Of a stretch of 64,000 bases of DNA, positions 28,371 through 38,355 are shown piece after piece. The notes beneath the pieces are model-generated. The model worked only from the letters and a program-made list of their open reading frames with translations. It had not been told where the DNA came from and ran no database searches. Position numbers and translations under genes: made by a program. Position 1 is the first letter of the stretch. Every line of letters begins with the position of its first letter. Origin of the DNA: Stenotrophomonas sp. MMGLT7 (lineage in GTDB: Bacteria; Pseudomonadota; Gammaproteobacteria; Xanthomonadales; Xanthomonadaceae). The stretch is taken from contig NZ_JAJOZS010000002.1 of NCBI RefSeq assembly GCF_021168555.1, forward strand, positions 334,301 through 398,300, read 5' to 3'.

Positions 28371-28505
28371 GGTGTTCCTGCATGACTTGCCCGCCGACCG
28401 CAGCCGCCGCCCGGGATGCTGCGGCGTGCGACGGCGCGGTCGAGTGCGGCGATCGATGGAAGGAGCCGGCATGCCACGGAGAGGGGATGGCATGCCGGCA
28501 GGAAC

Positions 28506-31500
28506 TCAGAAGTCGTAGCTGACGCTCAGGCGGGCGTAGCGCGGCGTCTGGTAGGCCATGGCCTGGTTCCACAACGGGTTGACGGTGCCGGTGGGCAGCT
28601 GCGAGAACGGATAGATATTGGTCGCCGCCTGTTCGTTGGTGATGTTGAACACGTTGAGGTTGAAGGCCAGCTTGCCGTCGGCGAAACCGGGCTTGTAGGT
28701 CACGCCCAGGTCGAACTGGCTGACCCAGCTCAGGCGGCCACGCGACCCCGGGGGCGAAGGCTCGCCCTGGCAGAAGTGGTACGGGCCGCCGGTGATCGCG
28801 CTGCCGCCGTAGCCGGCCGGATCGGTATTTTTCGGGTCGGTCGGATCCACGTAGTTGCCCAGGCAGTTGCGCGGCGCGCCGGAAATCACACTGGCGTTGC
28901 CGGAGACGCCCCACTCCGGTGTCAACTGGTAGTAGCCGTACAGCTTGAGCTGGTGGCGATGGTCGTTGGACTGGTCGCCGTTGAAGTACTCCATCAATGC
29001 CGCGTGGTCCCAGCTCTGCGTGGTCGATACCGCCGCCTGGCCCTGGTAGCTGCCCAGCGCGCCGCCGGTGCGCCACAGGTCCGAGCGCAGTTGGCCCTCG
29101 GTGGTGCCGTAGCTGTGCGACCACACGTAGTTCGCCTTGGCGTACCACTTGCCGTCGAACGGACGCTCCAGGTTGAACTCGAGCGCCGAGTAGTTGCGCT
29201 TGAACTTCGGGAAGCCCTGCTGCTGGCGGCTCACCGAGAGCTCATGCACCTGGCCATCCCAGCCGACCACGCGGTAGATATTGGTTTCGCCCGGGTTGAC
29301 CGCCGCCGAGCCATAGGTCCTGTCCGGATCCCAGTACCAGAGTTCGCCCTGCAGTTCCTGCGAGGGAAGACCGGCGGCGATGGCGGCGTTCACCAGGCCG
29401 GTATTGCCCAGATCCACGTTGACATCGTCTATGCCGACGTTCAGGCGGCGGTGCGTGGCGCGGACGCCGCCCACCCAGCCACTGTCGCCCAGCACTTTGG
29501 TGAAGCCGAGGATGATCTCGTCCTGGTTCTCGCCCTTGAGATCCTTGGCCGAGCTGGTCTCGATCGCCTTGCCGTCCACGCCGAACTGGGAATTGGCCGA
29601 CACCGGGTAGCCCAGCTGGCTGGCGATGATCGGCGTGCCGTCGGGGTTCACCCCGCTGTAGGTGTAGTAGGTGGTGGTGCTGATGGCGGAACCGCCGGAG
29701 AACAAGCCGGCGAACGAGTTGCTCGGCAAGCCCAGGTAGTAGCGGCCGACGTTGCCGAACACCTTGAACGAGGAGTCGCCGAACACGTCCCAGCTGAAGC
29801 CCACGCGTGGCGCCCACAATGTGTCGGTATCGACGAAGGCCTCACTGGAATTGGGTCGGTAGTTGGCGAACTTGTCGCCACGCAGGCCCAGGCTGAGCAG
29901 CAGGTTGTCGGTCACCTGCCACTTGTCCTCGATGTAGTAGGCCTCCTGCTCGGCGCGGTTCGAGTACAGCGAGTTGCTGACGTTCTGGGTCACGTAATAG
30001 CCGCTGGCACCGTAGACCGGGTCCACCAACGCCGGGCTGGGCGCGCCGCGGCCGCCGTTGGCGTTCGCCGCGGTGGTGATCAGGCCGCCGCTCTTCACAC
30101 CATAAGGATCGTCAGTCCGGCCATAGGTCCACGAATAGCCGGGGCCTGAGCTGTAGGAACCCAACTCGTTGCCCTGGGCCTTCTGGTTGTCCACGCCGAA
30201 GCTGAGGGTATGCTCGCCCAGGCGCCATTCCAGGTTCAGGCGCAGGTTGTCCTTCCTGTACTCGCGATCGGGCGAGGTGAGCGAGCCGTTGGTGGACGGC
30301 TGCCTGCCCTCAATCGGCGTGCCGCCGGTGTACGCCGGGTTCTGCAGCCGGAAGTCGCCGATCACCGGCCCGTTGGCCGGATCGTAATTGGACAGGATCA
30401 CTTCGTCCGGCGTGGTCATCCGGCCCCACAGCGCGGTCAGGGTGAGGTTGTCACCGAAGTAGCCGGTGTACTTGCCCGTATACAGCGTCGGACCAATCTT
30501 CGACTTGGATTCGTCAGTGTCGTACTCGCCGCGCACACGGTTGAGGTAGTCGTATCGGTAGACCCTACCGCTGGTCTCGGCCTCGTCGCTGGCACCGGTC
30601 AATTCCAGCAGGTGGTTGTCGGTGATGTACCAGTCCAGCTTGGCGTACCAGCGCTTCTGGTCGTAGTCGTAGTCGGTCAGGCCGCCGCTGCCCGCGTCGC
30701 GATTGGGGACGATCCGGACCCCATCGGAATCCACCTTCTCCGCAGCCAGAAAGAAGAACAACCGATCCTGCACAATGGGGCCACCAACGTAGGCGCTATA
30801 GGTCGTCTGGTTGGCTTCCGCCTCGCTCAGCGGCTGGTACAGGCCGTTGGCCGCCTTGGCGTACGTGTATGCCCCGGGCTCTTGTCCGGCAGGGAAAGTC
30901 GCGGTCTGGCTGTCCGGACGCCAGTAGATGTCCTTCTGCTTGGCCTTGAGGCTGTTCGGCTCCCAGATCACCGACGCACCGAACTTCCACTCGTTGGTGC
31001 CGCGCTTGCCGATCTGGTTGATCACGCCGCCGTTGGAACGACCGAACTGCGCGCCGTAGCCGCCGGTGAATATCTCCTGCTGGTCGATCGCGCCGTAGGG
31101 CAGGGTCAGGCCGCCGAGGCTGGTGGCCGAGTTGGTGGTGTTGAAGCCATTGAGGTAGTAGGCATTCTCGGAGGCCGCCGAGCCGCCGAAGCTGGGCAGC
31201 GAGCCGCCCAGCGGACCGTTGTCGTAGCCGCCGCTGTTGACGACCACGCCCGGTGCCAGCAGCGCGATGGCCTCGGCGCTGCGCCCCAGCGGCAGCTGCT
31301 GCAGCTGCTCGGAGGTGATGACGGTACGGGTGTCCACGCTGCTCACGTCGATGGACTGCAGGCTGGTGGCGGTGACGCTGACCCCGTCCAGCGTCTGCAC
31401 GCCGGCACCGGAGCCGGCGGCTGCAAAGGACACGTCGGTACCGGCACCGACGGTGAGGGTGACGTTCTCGCGCGTGTCCACCACCGCGCCGTCGCGCTTG

Positions 31501-31730
31501 ACCGTGACGGTGTAGGTTCCCAGCGGCAGGTTGCCGGCCGAGTAGCGGCCGCGCGCGTCCACCGGCACCTCGCGACTGAAGCCGCTGTTGTTCTCCAGCA
31601 GCACCGTCTCCGAGTTGCTTGCGCCGGCCACCGTTCCGAAAATGCTGCCGGTGGTGGACTGGGCGTAGCTGCTCCCGGCCGCCAGCACGAGCGCAAGGGC
31701 CAGGGCATTCCTGTGCAGAATCCGCTTCAT
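28506..31730 (-). CDS. Oar-like TonB-dependent receptor
   Basis: 1074 aa. Signal peptide (MKRILHRNALALALVLAAGSSYAQ), then a carboxypeptidase-regulatory-like beta domain (STTGSIFGTVAGASNSETVLLENN, to about residue 95), a plug (SVDTRTVITSEQLQQLPLGRSAEAIALLAPGVV) and a long barrel ending RYARLSVSYDF with a terminal aromatic. This matches the Oar class of outer-membrane receptors, often linked to peptide or protein-derived substrates. GGGAGAG is the ribosome site. The two genes downstream are exported peptidases. Its promoter region shares a tandem motif with that of the receptor at 40992-43355. Confidence 0.92.
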   Translation of the reverse strand: MKRILHRNALALALVLAAGSSYAQSTTGSIFGTVAGASNSETVLLENNSGFSREVPVDARGRYSAGNLPLGTYTVTVKRDGAVVDTRENVTLTVGAGTDVSFAAAGSGAGVQTLDGVSVTATSLQSIDVSSVDTRTVITSEQLQQLPLGRSAEAIALLAPGVVVNSGGYDNGPLGGSLPSFGGSAASENAYYLNGFNTTNSATSLGGLTLPYGAIDQQEIFTGGYGAQFGRSNGGVINQIGKRGTNEWKFGASVIWEPNSLKAKQKDIYWRPDSQTATFPAGQEPGAYTYAKAANGLYQPLSEAEANQTTYSAYVGGPIVQDRLFFFLAAEKVDSDGVRIVPNRDAGSGGLTDYDYDQKRWYAKLDWYITDNHLLELTGASDEAETSGRVYRYDYLNRVRGEYDTDESKSKIGPTLYTGKYTGYFGDNLTLTALWGRMTTPDEVILSNYDPANGPVIGDFRLQNPAYTGGTPIEGRQPSTNGSLTSPDREYRKDNLRLNLEWRLGEHTLSFGVDNQKAQGNELGSYSSGPGYSWTYGRTDDPYGVKSGGLITTAANANGGRGAPSPALVDPVYGASGYYVTQNVSNSLYSNRAEQEAYYIEDKWQVTDNLLLSLGLRGDKFANYRPNSSEAFVDTDTLWAPRVGFSWDVFGDSSFKVFGNVGRYYLGLPSNSFAGLFSGGSAISTTTYYTYSGVNPDGTPIIASQLGYPVSANSQFGVDGKAIETSSAKDLKGENQDEIILGFTKVLGDSGWVGGVRATHRRLNVGIDDVNVDLGNTGLVNAAIAAGLPSQELQGELWYWDPDRTYGSAAVNPGETNIYRVVGWDGQVHELSVSRQQQGFPKFKRNYSALEFNLERPFDGKWYAKANYVWSHSYGTTEGQLRSDLWRTGGALGSYQGQAAVSTTQSWDHAALMEYFNGDQSNDHRHQLKLYGYYQLTPEWGVSGNASVISGAPRNCLGNYVDPTDPKNTDPAGYGGSAITGGPYHFCQGEPSPPGSRGRLSWVSQFDLGVTYKPGFADGKLAFNLNVFNITNEQAATNIYPFSQLPTGTVNPLWNQAMAYQTPRYARLSVSYDF

Positions 31731-32202
31731 CTTCTTTGCTCTCTCCCAAGAGGAAAATTCCGGCGGGCAAGGCCCGGCGGCAATGCACTGCTGAAACAAC
31801 CCGACCCTCGGACAGCCAAGGTCCCGGTGCCAAATGATCTTGCGCCATCACCTCATGAGGCCGACGCGCGAGATGGCGTGCCCGATGCTAGGCAGGAAAG
31901 TTCCGCCACCGCACGGACATCGGCGGGTAGGTGCGGCATCGGCGGGTAGGTCGGCGGTATGCGCGTGGCAGCGACCTGTCCCGGCTGCAGCGCATTTCAC
32001 CGGGGCCGCATGGGGGCCGAGCAAGGCCTAAAACCGCACCCGGGCCGGCAGCGGCGAGAGCCCCCCTGGTTGCGCGTGCCCGGCCAGAGCGCCTGCAGAC
32101 ACGACGCAGCCTGTCCGGCATGGCGCCGGCAGGCCCCAGTCACGACAATAGGCGCGGGCCACCTGCCGGCCCGTGCCTCCCGCTCCTGCAAGGATCCCAG
32201 CA
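31731..32202. other. Intergenic region, Oar-like receptor / hemL
   Basis: 472 bp between divergent genes. It contains the receptor leader, the candidate promoter and the tandem GGCGGGTAGGT motifs described separately. I see no gene in the remainder; the small open frames there are compositionally GC-driven. Confidence 0.6.
31885..31951 (-). promoter_or_regulatory. Tandem activator-like motif and possible -10, Oar-like receptor
   Basis: GGCGGGTAGGT occurs at 31922-31932 and 31941-31951 (19 bp apart, in the longer repeat CATCGGCGGGTAGGT). On the gene strand a possible -10, TAGCAT (31885-31890), lies 31 bp from the nearer copy. The same arrangement is found before the other receptor (43451-43516). 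Confidence 0.55.
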
Positions 32203-33495
32203 ATGAACCACTCCCGCTCCCACGACCTCTTCGCCCAGGCACAGCCGCTGATCCCCGGCGGCGTGAACTCGCCGGTGCGCGCATTCAAGTCGGTCGGCGG
32301 CGAGCCGTTCTTCGTCCAGCGTGCCGACGGCCCCTACCTGTACGACGTCGACGGCAACCGCTACATCGACTACGTCGGCTCCTGGGGGCCGATGATCGCC
32401 GGCCACAACCATCCGGCCGTGCGCGAGGCGGTGGAGAAGGCCGTGCGCGACGGGCTTTCGTTCGGCGCGCCCTGCCCGGCCGAGGTGACCATGGCCGAGA
32501 CGATCGCCCGGCTGGTGCCCTCGTGCGAGATGGTGCGCATGGTCAATTCCGGTACCGAGGCCACGCTGTCGGCGATCCGGCTGGCGCGCGGGGCCACCGG
32601 CCGCAGCCGCATCGTCAAGTTCGAGGGCTGCTACCACGGCCACGGCGACTCGTTCCTGGTCAAGGCCGGCAGCGGCATGCTGACCCTGGGCGTACCGACC
32701 TCGCCGGGGGTGCCGGCGGCGCTGGGCGAGCTGACCTCCACCCTCAGCTACAACGATTTCGAGGCCGCCACCGCGCTGTTCGAGCGGATCGGCGGCGAGA
32801 TCGCCTGCGTGATCGTGGAACCGGTGGTCGGCAACGCCAACTGCATCCCGCCGCGCGAGGGCTACCTGCAGCACCTGCGCGCACTGTGCACCCGGCACGG
32901 CGCGCTGCTGGTGCTGGACGAGGTGATGACCGGCTTCCGCGTGGCGCTGGGCGGCGCCCAGGCCCACTACGGCGTGACCCCGGACCTGACCACCTTCGGC
33001 AAGATCATCGGCGGCGGCATGCCGGTCGGCGCCTATGGCGGCCGCCGCGAGCTTATGCAGCAGATCTCCCCGGCCGGCCCGATCTACCAGGCCGGCACCC
33101 TGAGCGGCAACCCGGTGGCGATGGCCGCCGGCCTGGCGATGCTGGAACTGGTGCAGGCCCCGGGCTTCCACCAGCGCCTGTCGGAAACCGCCGCCACGCT
33201 GTGCCGCGGCCTGGAGGAAGCGGCCCGCGAGGCGGGCGTACCGCTGACCACCAACCAGGTCGGCGGCATGTTCGGCCTGTTCTTCACCGACCAGAAGGTG
33301 GAGACCTACGCCCAGGCCACGTCCTGCGACGTGCCCGCCTTCAATCGCTTCTTCCACGCGATGCTGGAACGCGGGGTGTTCCTGGCGCCGTCGGCCTACG
33401 AGGCCGGCTTCGTCTCCAGCGCGCACACCGCCGAGGTCGTGGAGCGGACGGTGGAGGCGGCACGCCAGGCCCTGCGCGAAACCGCGTCTGCCTGA
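32203..33495 (+). CDS. hemL: Glutamate-1-semialdehyde 2,1-aminomutase
   Basis: 430 aa. PLP enzyme of the C5 route to 5-aminolevulinate for heme. Key features: [17 protein letters not shown], the [16 protein letters not shown] phosphate-binding region, [17 protein letters not shown], and the PLP lysine in [19 protein letters not shown]. The start at 32203 gives [20 protein letters not shown]. It is single and not obviously linked to its neighbours. Confidence 0.96.
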   Translation: MNHSRSHDLFAQAQPLIPGGVNSPVRAFKSVGGEPFFVQRADGPYLYDVDGNRYIDYVGSWGPMIAGHNHPAVREAVEKAVRDGLSFGAPCPAEVTMAETIARLVPSCEMVRMVNSGTEATLSAIRLARGATGRSRIVKFEGCYHGHGDSFLVKAGSGMLTLGVPTSPGVPAALGELTSTLSYNDFEAATALFERIGGEIACVIVEPVVGNANCIPPREGYLQHLRALCTRHGALLVLDEVMTGFRVALGGAQAHYGVTPDLTTFGKIIGGGMPVGAYGGRRELMQQISPAGPIYQAGTLSGNPVAMAAGLAMLELVQAPGFHQRLSETAATLCRGLEEAAREAGVPLTTNQVGGMFGLFFTDQKVETYAQATSCDVPAFNRFFHAMLERGVFLAPSAYEAGFVSSAHTAEVVERTVEAARQALRETASA

Positions 33496-33732
33496 GCGGG
33501 CAGCCACACCGTGGCAAGGCACGGCCACATCACGGCAAATGGGAACATCTGAAACTTAACGAAGCCTTTACTTCCGACACACTCCTGTCATAAGTTCAAT
33601 CCCAAGCGTCAAGGGAGGGGCGAAGGGTGGGGACCCGATGATGGCCAGCATCGACGATCCGCCCCATGTGCGGATATCCGCTGCAGGCCACCCGTTCGCC
33701 CTCCCGGTGTTTTCATCCGCATCGGACCAACC

Positions 33733-36492
33733 GTGATCGTGCCCGCCCCCATGCTCAAGCCCGTCGCGTTGCTCACCCCCCGCCCCTCCGCGCCCCAGCG
33801 CGACGGGCTGCCCGCCGAGTGGATGCTCGGCAGCAAGCTGGAGCCGCCGCCCCAGCGCATCACCGCCATCGCACGCAACGCGCTGCTGGACCGGCTCGAC
33901 CGCGCGGTAGAACTGCCGTTGACGGTCATGCTGGCGCCACCGGGATTCGGCAAGACCACGCTGCTGGCGCAATGGCACCAGCGCCTGCGCCAGCGCATCG
34001 ATGTCGGCACCGGCTGGCTGTCGCTGGACGAGGACGACAGCGACCCGGGCCGCTTCGTCGCCTACCTGGGGCAGGCGCTGGGCCAGGCCGGCGCCGAGCC
34101 CGCACCCGCCATGCAGGCGCTGATGCAGCGCTGGCAGAACGCGGACCTGTCGCTGGCGCTCGCTGCGCTGGTCGCCACCATCCGCACCGCGCCGCGGCGG
34201 CTGGTGGTGATCCTCGACGACTACGACCGCGTGCGCGGCCACGCCATCGACGAATTGCTGGGGCGCCTGATCGAACATGCCGGCACGCGCCTGCACCTGC
34301 TGCTGGCGACCCGCCGCCGGCCCTCGCTGCCGCTGTCGCGCCTGGCCGTCCACGGCAACCTGGAACACCTGCTGGCACAGGACCTGGCGCTGGACGACGA
34401 GGAAACCGGCGCCCTGCTCGGTCCCGACCTGCCGGCGCAGGCCGCGCAGCAGCTGCGCCAGCGCACCGAGGGCTGGCCGGTGGCGCTGCACCTGGCCGCG
34501 CTGTGGATGGACGGCAACGCGCAGCGGCGCGACGAAGTGGCGAACTTCTCCGGACGCTCGGCCGGCATCGCCGCCTACCTGGCCGAACAGGTGGTCAACG
34601 ACCTCGACCCGCCGCTGCGCGAGTTCCTGTTGCAGACCTCGCTGCTGGACACCTTCAACGCCTCGCTGGCCGACGCGGTGCGCCAGCGCGACGACAGCGG
34701 CGCACTGCTGGCGCGGCTGGACCACTTCCACGGCCTGCTCGTGCCACTCGACAGCGAGCACGACTGGTTCCGCTACCACCCGCTGTTCGCCGAGTACCTG
34801 CGGCTGCAGCTCGAACGCAGCGAACCGGGACTGCCGGCGGCGATGCACCTGCGCGCCGCGCAATGGTTCTCCGTCCAGGGGCGGCTGCTGGAATCGGTCC
34901 GCCATGCCCTGCAGGCCGGCGATGCGCCACGCGCGGCCGACTACATCGCCCGCGCCGGCAGCTGGCAGCTGTTGCTCGAGCACGGCCCGGCCGAGGTACG
35001 CGCGCTGCTGCGGCAGTTCGGCAACGCCTGCATCCGCGATACCCCGGCGCTGAACCTCACCCAGGCCTACCTGCACATGAAGCTGGGCGAGTTCAGCCAT
35101 GCCCAGACCCTGCTGGAACGCTTCCGCGACTTCCCCGCCGAAGTGCGCGCGCCGTTCGAGCGCGACTACACGGTGGTGATCGCGCTGCTGCGCGACCTGC
35201 TCGACGAGATCTGCGCCAACCCGCAGGGCATCGTCCAGATCGCCTCCCAGGCGAGCGCGCTGGACGAGGAGGACTTCCTCGGCCGCGGCACCCTGCTGTG
35301 CATCGCCGCGACCTCGGCGCTGGGACGCGGCCAGTTCGCCCAGGCCGAGCAGTTCGCCGGCGACGGCGAACGCATGATGCGCCAGGCCGGCAGCGAAGTC
35401 GGCGCCACCTATGCGCTGACCCACCTGGGCCAGAGCTTCTTCTACCGCGGCCGCCTGGACGAGGCCGAGGCCGTCTACCTCAAGGCGCAGGCGCTGGCCG
35501 AGCGCCACGACGGCACCGACCCGGTGCTGCAGGCGGTGTGCCGCTGCCTGCTCGCCCGCCTGCAGTGCGAGCACGGCCGCTACCACGAGGCGGCCGACCT
35601 GCTGGAGCCGGCGCTGGCCTTCATCGAACAGCACGATGGCTGGCTGGACATCTTCGCCGCCGGCTACGAGACCGCGCTGGCACTGGCGCAGCAGCGCGAC
35701 CGCAGCGGCCGCAACGCGCTGGCGCTGCTCGACGGCATCGACGAGCTGGCACGCCGGCGCCGGCTCTCGCGCCTGGCCGACCTGGCCTGCGCCTGGCGCC
35801 TGGAAACCGTGCTGACCCAGCAGGCCGGCCTCGGCGTCGAGCTGCTGGTGGCCAGCGCCGGCGGCGAGGCCGCCTTCAACCATGCGCTCGCGCGCCCACA
35901 GAACTGGCGCCAGCTCGCGGCGCTGGGGTTCGCGCTGGCGCACTGGCACGGCGTGTCCGGGCGCAGCCATGCCGCATTGGCGCTGCTGCACGCCATCGAG
36001 GAGCGCTGCGACCTCGCCGGCAACCGCCACCACCTGGCACGCACCCAGGCGCGCATCGCCCTGGTGCTGCAGCAGCGCGGGCAGATCGACGACGCCCTGC
36101 CCTACCTGCGCCATGCCCTGGACTACATCGCCCATACCCGTGCATGGCTGGTGGTGATCGAACTGGGCATGCCGGCCAAGGCGATGCTGCGGCTGGCGCG
36201 GCAGCACGACAGCGAGATCGGCACCGGCACCACCCGTGCGCTGACCATCCAGACCCTGCTGGACAAGCTGCACCACGAGGACGAGGCCGCCAGCGAACTG
36301 TTCAGCGGCCGCGAACTGGAGGTGCTGGCGGAACTGGCCAGGGGCTCGTCGAACAAGCACATCGCGCGCCAGCTCAACCTGTCGGAAAACACGGTCAAGT
36401 TCCACCTGAAGAACCTGTACCGCAAGCTCGACGCAGGCAACCGCGATGCGGCCCTGGCGATGGCCATGCAACGCGGACTGGTGCGGTTCTAG
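33733..36492 (+). CDS. MalT-type LuxR family transcriptional activator
   Basis: 919 aa, the size of MalT. The N-terminal STAND ATPase has Walker A APPGFGKTT (residues 68-76) and Walker B LVVILDDYD (about 158-166). A long TPR-like sensor region follows (about 370-840). The C-terminal LuxR helix-turn-helix is LFSGRELEVLAELARGSSNKHIARQLNLSENTVKFHLKNLYRKLDAGNRDAAL. Such proteins need ATP and an inducer and bind tandem direct repeats. It is convergent with the azurin gene that ends the amine-oxidation operon, and it lies between the two receptor operons that share a tandem motif, so it is a candidate regulator. Starts at a GTG; the ATG at 33751 is an alternative. Confidence 0.9.
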   Translation: MIVPAPMLKPVALLTPRPSAPQRDGLPAEWMLGSKLEPPPQRITAIARNALLDRLDRAVELPLTVMLAPPGFGKTTLLAQWHQRLRQRIDVGTGWLSLDEDDSDPGRFVAYLGQALGQAGAEPAPAMQALMQRWQNADLSLALAALVATIRTAPRRLVVILDDYDRVRGHAIDELLGRLIEHAGTRLHLLLATRRRPSLPLSRLAVHGNLEHLLAQDLALDDEETGALLGPDLPAQAAQQLRQRTEGWPVALHLAALWMDGNAQRRDEVANFSGRSAGIAAYLAEQVVNDLDPPLREFLLQTSLLDTFNASLADAVRQRDDSGALLARLDHFHGLLVPLDSEHDWFRYHPLFAEYLRLQLERSEPGLPAAMHLRAAQWFSVQGRLLESVRHALQAGDAPRAADYIARAGSWQLLLEHGPAEVRALLRQFGNACIRDTPALNLTQAYLHMKLGEFSHAQTLLERFRDFPAEVRAPFERDYTVVIALLRDLLDEICANPQGIVQIASQASALDEEDFLGRGTLLCIAATSALGRGQFAQAEQFAGDGERMMRQAGSEVGATYALTHLGQSFFYRGRLDEAEAVYLKAQALAERHDGTDPVLQAVCRCLLARLQCEHGRYHEAADLLEPALAFIEQHDGWLDIFAAGYETALALAQQRDRSGRNALALLDGIDELARRRRLSRLADLACAWRLETVLTQQAGLGVELLVASAGGEAAFNHALARPQNWRQLAALGFALAHWHGVSGRSHAALALLHAIEERCDLAGNRHHLARTQARIALVLQQRGQIDDALPYLRHALDYIAHTRAWLVVIELGMPAKAMLRLARQHDSEIGTGTTRALTIQTLLDKLHHEDEAASELFSGRELEVLAELARGSSNKHIARQLNLSENTVKFHLKNLYRKLDAGNRDAALAMAMQRGLVRF

Positions 36493-36494
36493 AC

Positions 36495-36551
36495 GGGATT
36501 GGGGATTCGGGATTCGGAGAGGCTCTTGCCAATCCCGAATCCCGAATCCCT
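36495..36551. repeat. Heptamer inverted-repeat element (copy 5)
   Basis: Left array 36495-36516, right array 36531-36551, only a 14-bp centre. It lies exactly between the stops of the convergent LuxR and azurin genes and may serve as a bidirectional 3' hairpin. Confidence 0.85.
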
Positions 36552-36555
36552 GCCC

Positions 36556-37005
36556 TCAACCAAAGACGAACTTGCCCTTCATCATCGCCCAGTGGCCCGG
36601 GAACGAGCAGAAGAAGGTGTAGTCGCCGCCCTTGGCGAGCTTGCTGGTCGGGAACTTGATGGTGGTGGACTCGCCGCCGCCGATCGTCTTGGTGAAGACC
36701 AGCACCCGCGCATCGCCCTTGGGCAGGTAGCTGTCGGCCAGCGTGGAGCGCATGCCGGCGTTGGCCACCGCGGCGACGTCGGCGGTCTTGGTCAGCACCC
36801 AGTTGTGCCCCATCACGTTGGCCGCCATCTTGCCGGTGTGCTTGAGGGTCAGGCTGACCTCGGTGCAGTCGGCGGCGACCTTGATCTCGGACTTGTCGAA
36901 TTTCATCTGGTCGTTGCCGTCGATCGTGACCGCGCAGGTACGGGCCCAGGCGGAGGGAGCGAGCAACACGAAACACGCGACCAGCAAGACGGAAGACAAC
37001 TTCAC
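36556..37005 (-). CDS. azu: Azurin (exported blue copper protein)
   Basis: 149 aa from a GTG (VKLSSVLLVACFVLLAPSAWA signal, then RTCAVTIDGND); AGGAG lies just upstream of the GTG. The mature ~128 residues match azurin, including the disulfide pair (Cys24, Cys47) and copper ligands His67 (MGHNW), Cys133, His138 and Met142 with the azurin spacing C-x4-H-x3-M. Azurins shuttle electrons in the periplasm between c-type cytochromes and oxidases or dehydrogenases. It is the last of six same-strand genes for exported redox and amine-processing proteins, 99 bases after the aminotransferase. Confidence 0.93.
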   Translation of the reverse strand: MKLSSVLLVACFVLLAPSAWARTCAVTIDGNDQMKFDKSEIKVAADCTEVSLTLKHTGKMAANVMGHNWVLTKTADVAAVANAGMRSTLADSYLPKGDARVLVFTKTIGGGESTTIKFPTSKLAKGGDYTFFCSFPGHWAMMKGKFVFG

Positions 37006-37104
37006 GGACGGACTCCTGGAACTTAGTGGCGGGAAACCCGGGATGCGCGGACACGGCCGCGTACCCATGCTACTTCGCCGCGCGCGCGGCGGCGAAGGGA
37101 TGGA

Positions 37105-38292
37105 TCAAGACAACTGGACGCCGGTCTGCTGCACGTAGCGCTCGGCCAGGCGCTGCCGCTTCGGCACCGGCAGCGGCCCCTGCTTGCCAGCCTCCACCAG
37201 CGCGAACGCTTCCTTGAAGCGCGCCATGTCGGCCGGGGTGCCGATGGTGATGCGCGACTGGGTCGGGAAGCCCGGCCAGCTGCGCCCGACCATCACCCCG
37301 TGGGTGGCCATGGCGTCGATGAAGTCCTGCGCCGGCCGCTTCACGTCGAGCATGAAGCAGTTGCTCTCCGAGGCGCTGCACGCATAGCCGCGCGCAGCGA
37401 GCCAGGCGACGACGTCCTCGCGCAGGCGGGTGTTGCGTGCGCGCCTGGCCGGTACCAGCTGCGGATCGCGCAGGCTCGCCAGCCCCGCGGCGACCGCGGT
37501 GACGGGAAGGCTGTTGATGCTGTAGTACTTGAGCCTGTCCAGCAGGTCCGGGCGCGCCACCGCGTAGCCCAGGCGGATGCCGGCCATGCCGTAGAGCTTG
37601 GAGAACGTGCGCAGCACGACCACGTCCTCGCCGGCGGCCACCATGTCCACGGCGCTGACGACGCTGTCGGAGAAATGGATGTAGGCCTCGTCGACCACCA
37701 GCACGCTACCGGCCGGCTTGTGCGCCAGCGCGTACTCGATGTCCTTGCGCGAGGTCGCCGAGCCGGTGGGATTGTTGGGGTTGCAGATGTAGATCACGCC
37801 GGCCCCCGCCTCCGCCGCGCACATCGCCTGGACGTCGTGCGACCAGTCCTTGCGCAGCGGCACCTTGACCACGCGGGCGCCATTGCGCTCGGCCGCGCGC
37901 CAGCCGGATTCGAAGGTGGGGTCGGCCGTCACCAGTGGCTTCTGCGGCGAGGTGAAGGCGAGCATCGCGTAGTCCAGCGGCTCGGTCGAGCCGGCGTACG
38001 GCATCAGGTGGTCCATGCCCACGCCGAGCTGCCGGGACAGTTCGCCGAGCAGTTCGAGCTGCGACTCGAACAGGTAGCGCCCGCCCTGCGGGGCGATCTC
38101 GACGATGGCCTTGAGCGCGGCGGGCGAAGGCCCGTCGGGGTACTCGTTGGCGCCGATCTGCACCCGCGGCACCTCGCCGGCGGCCGTCGGCGCGGCATCG
38201 GCCAGCGCCAGCGCCGGCATGCCGATGCCGGCGGCGCCGGCGGCCAGCACCGAGTCGCGCAGGAAGGAACGACGGGAAAGCGAGGATTTCAT
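37105..38292 (-). CDS. Tat-exported PLP aminotransferase (HisC-like fold type I)
   Basis: 395 aa. A clear twin-arginine signal, SRRSFLR (residues 6-12), precedes a hydrophobic stretch ending MPALALADA. The body is a class I/II aminotransferase resembling histidinol-phosphate aminotransferase: NPNNPTG (171-177), Asp201 and Tyr204 in DEAYIHFSD, and the PLP lysine Lys232 in RTFSKLYGMAGIRLGYA. An exported PLP enzyme is unusual; Tat export would carry it folded with cofactor. It lies between exported RidA and azurin genes, so it probably acts on the same amino acids or keto acids as the amine oxidase. The substrate is unknown; Phe/Tyr/Trp-type transamination is one option. Confidence 0.9.
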   Translation of the reverse strand: MKSSLSRRSFLRDSVLAAGAAGIGMPALALADAAPTAAGEVPRVQIGANEYPDGPSPAALKAIVEIAPQGGRYLFESQLELLGELSRQLGVGMDHLMPYAGSTEPLDYAMLAFTSPQKPLVTADPTFESGWRAAERNGARVVKVPLRKDWSHDVQAMCAAEAGAGVIYICNPNNPTGSATSRKDIEYALAHKPAGSVLVVDEAYIHFSDSVVSAVDMVAAGEDVVVLRTFSKLYGMAGIRLGYAVARPDLLDRLKYYSINSLPVTAVAAGLASLRDPQLVPARRARNTRLREDVVAWLAARGYACSASESNCFMLDVKRPAQDFIDAMATHGVMVGRSWPGFPTQSRITIGTPADMARFKEAFALVEAGKQGPLPVPKRQRLAERYVQQTGVQLS

Positions 38293-38355
38293 GACGGACT
38301 CCGGGGTTCTCGGTGATGCAGGCGGATCGGATCGGTGCCGGCGCCGCCGGCGCGA

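Noticed and set aside
31731-32202. MalT box matching the E. coli consensus
   Set aside because: The repeated GGCGGGTAGGT is only loosely like GGGGA(T/G)GAGG, so it is reported as a new motif rather than as a MalT box.
33568-36471. 967-aa open frame on minus opposite the LuxR gene
   Set aside because: Antisense shadow; the plus strand has Walker motifs and a LuxR DNA-binding domain.
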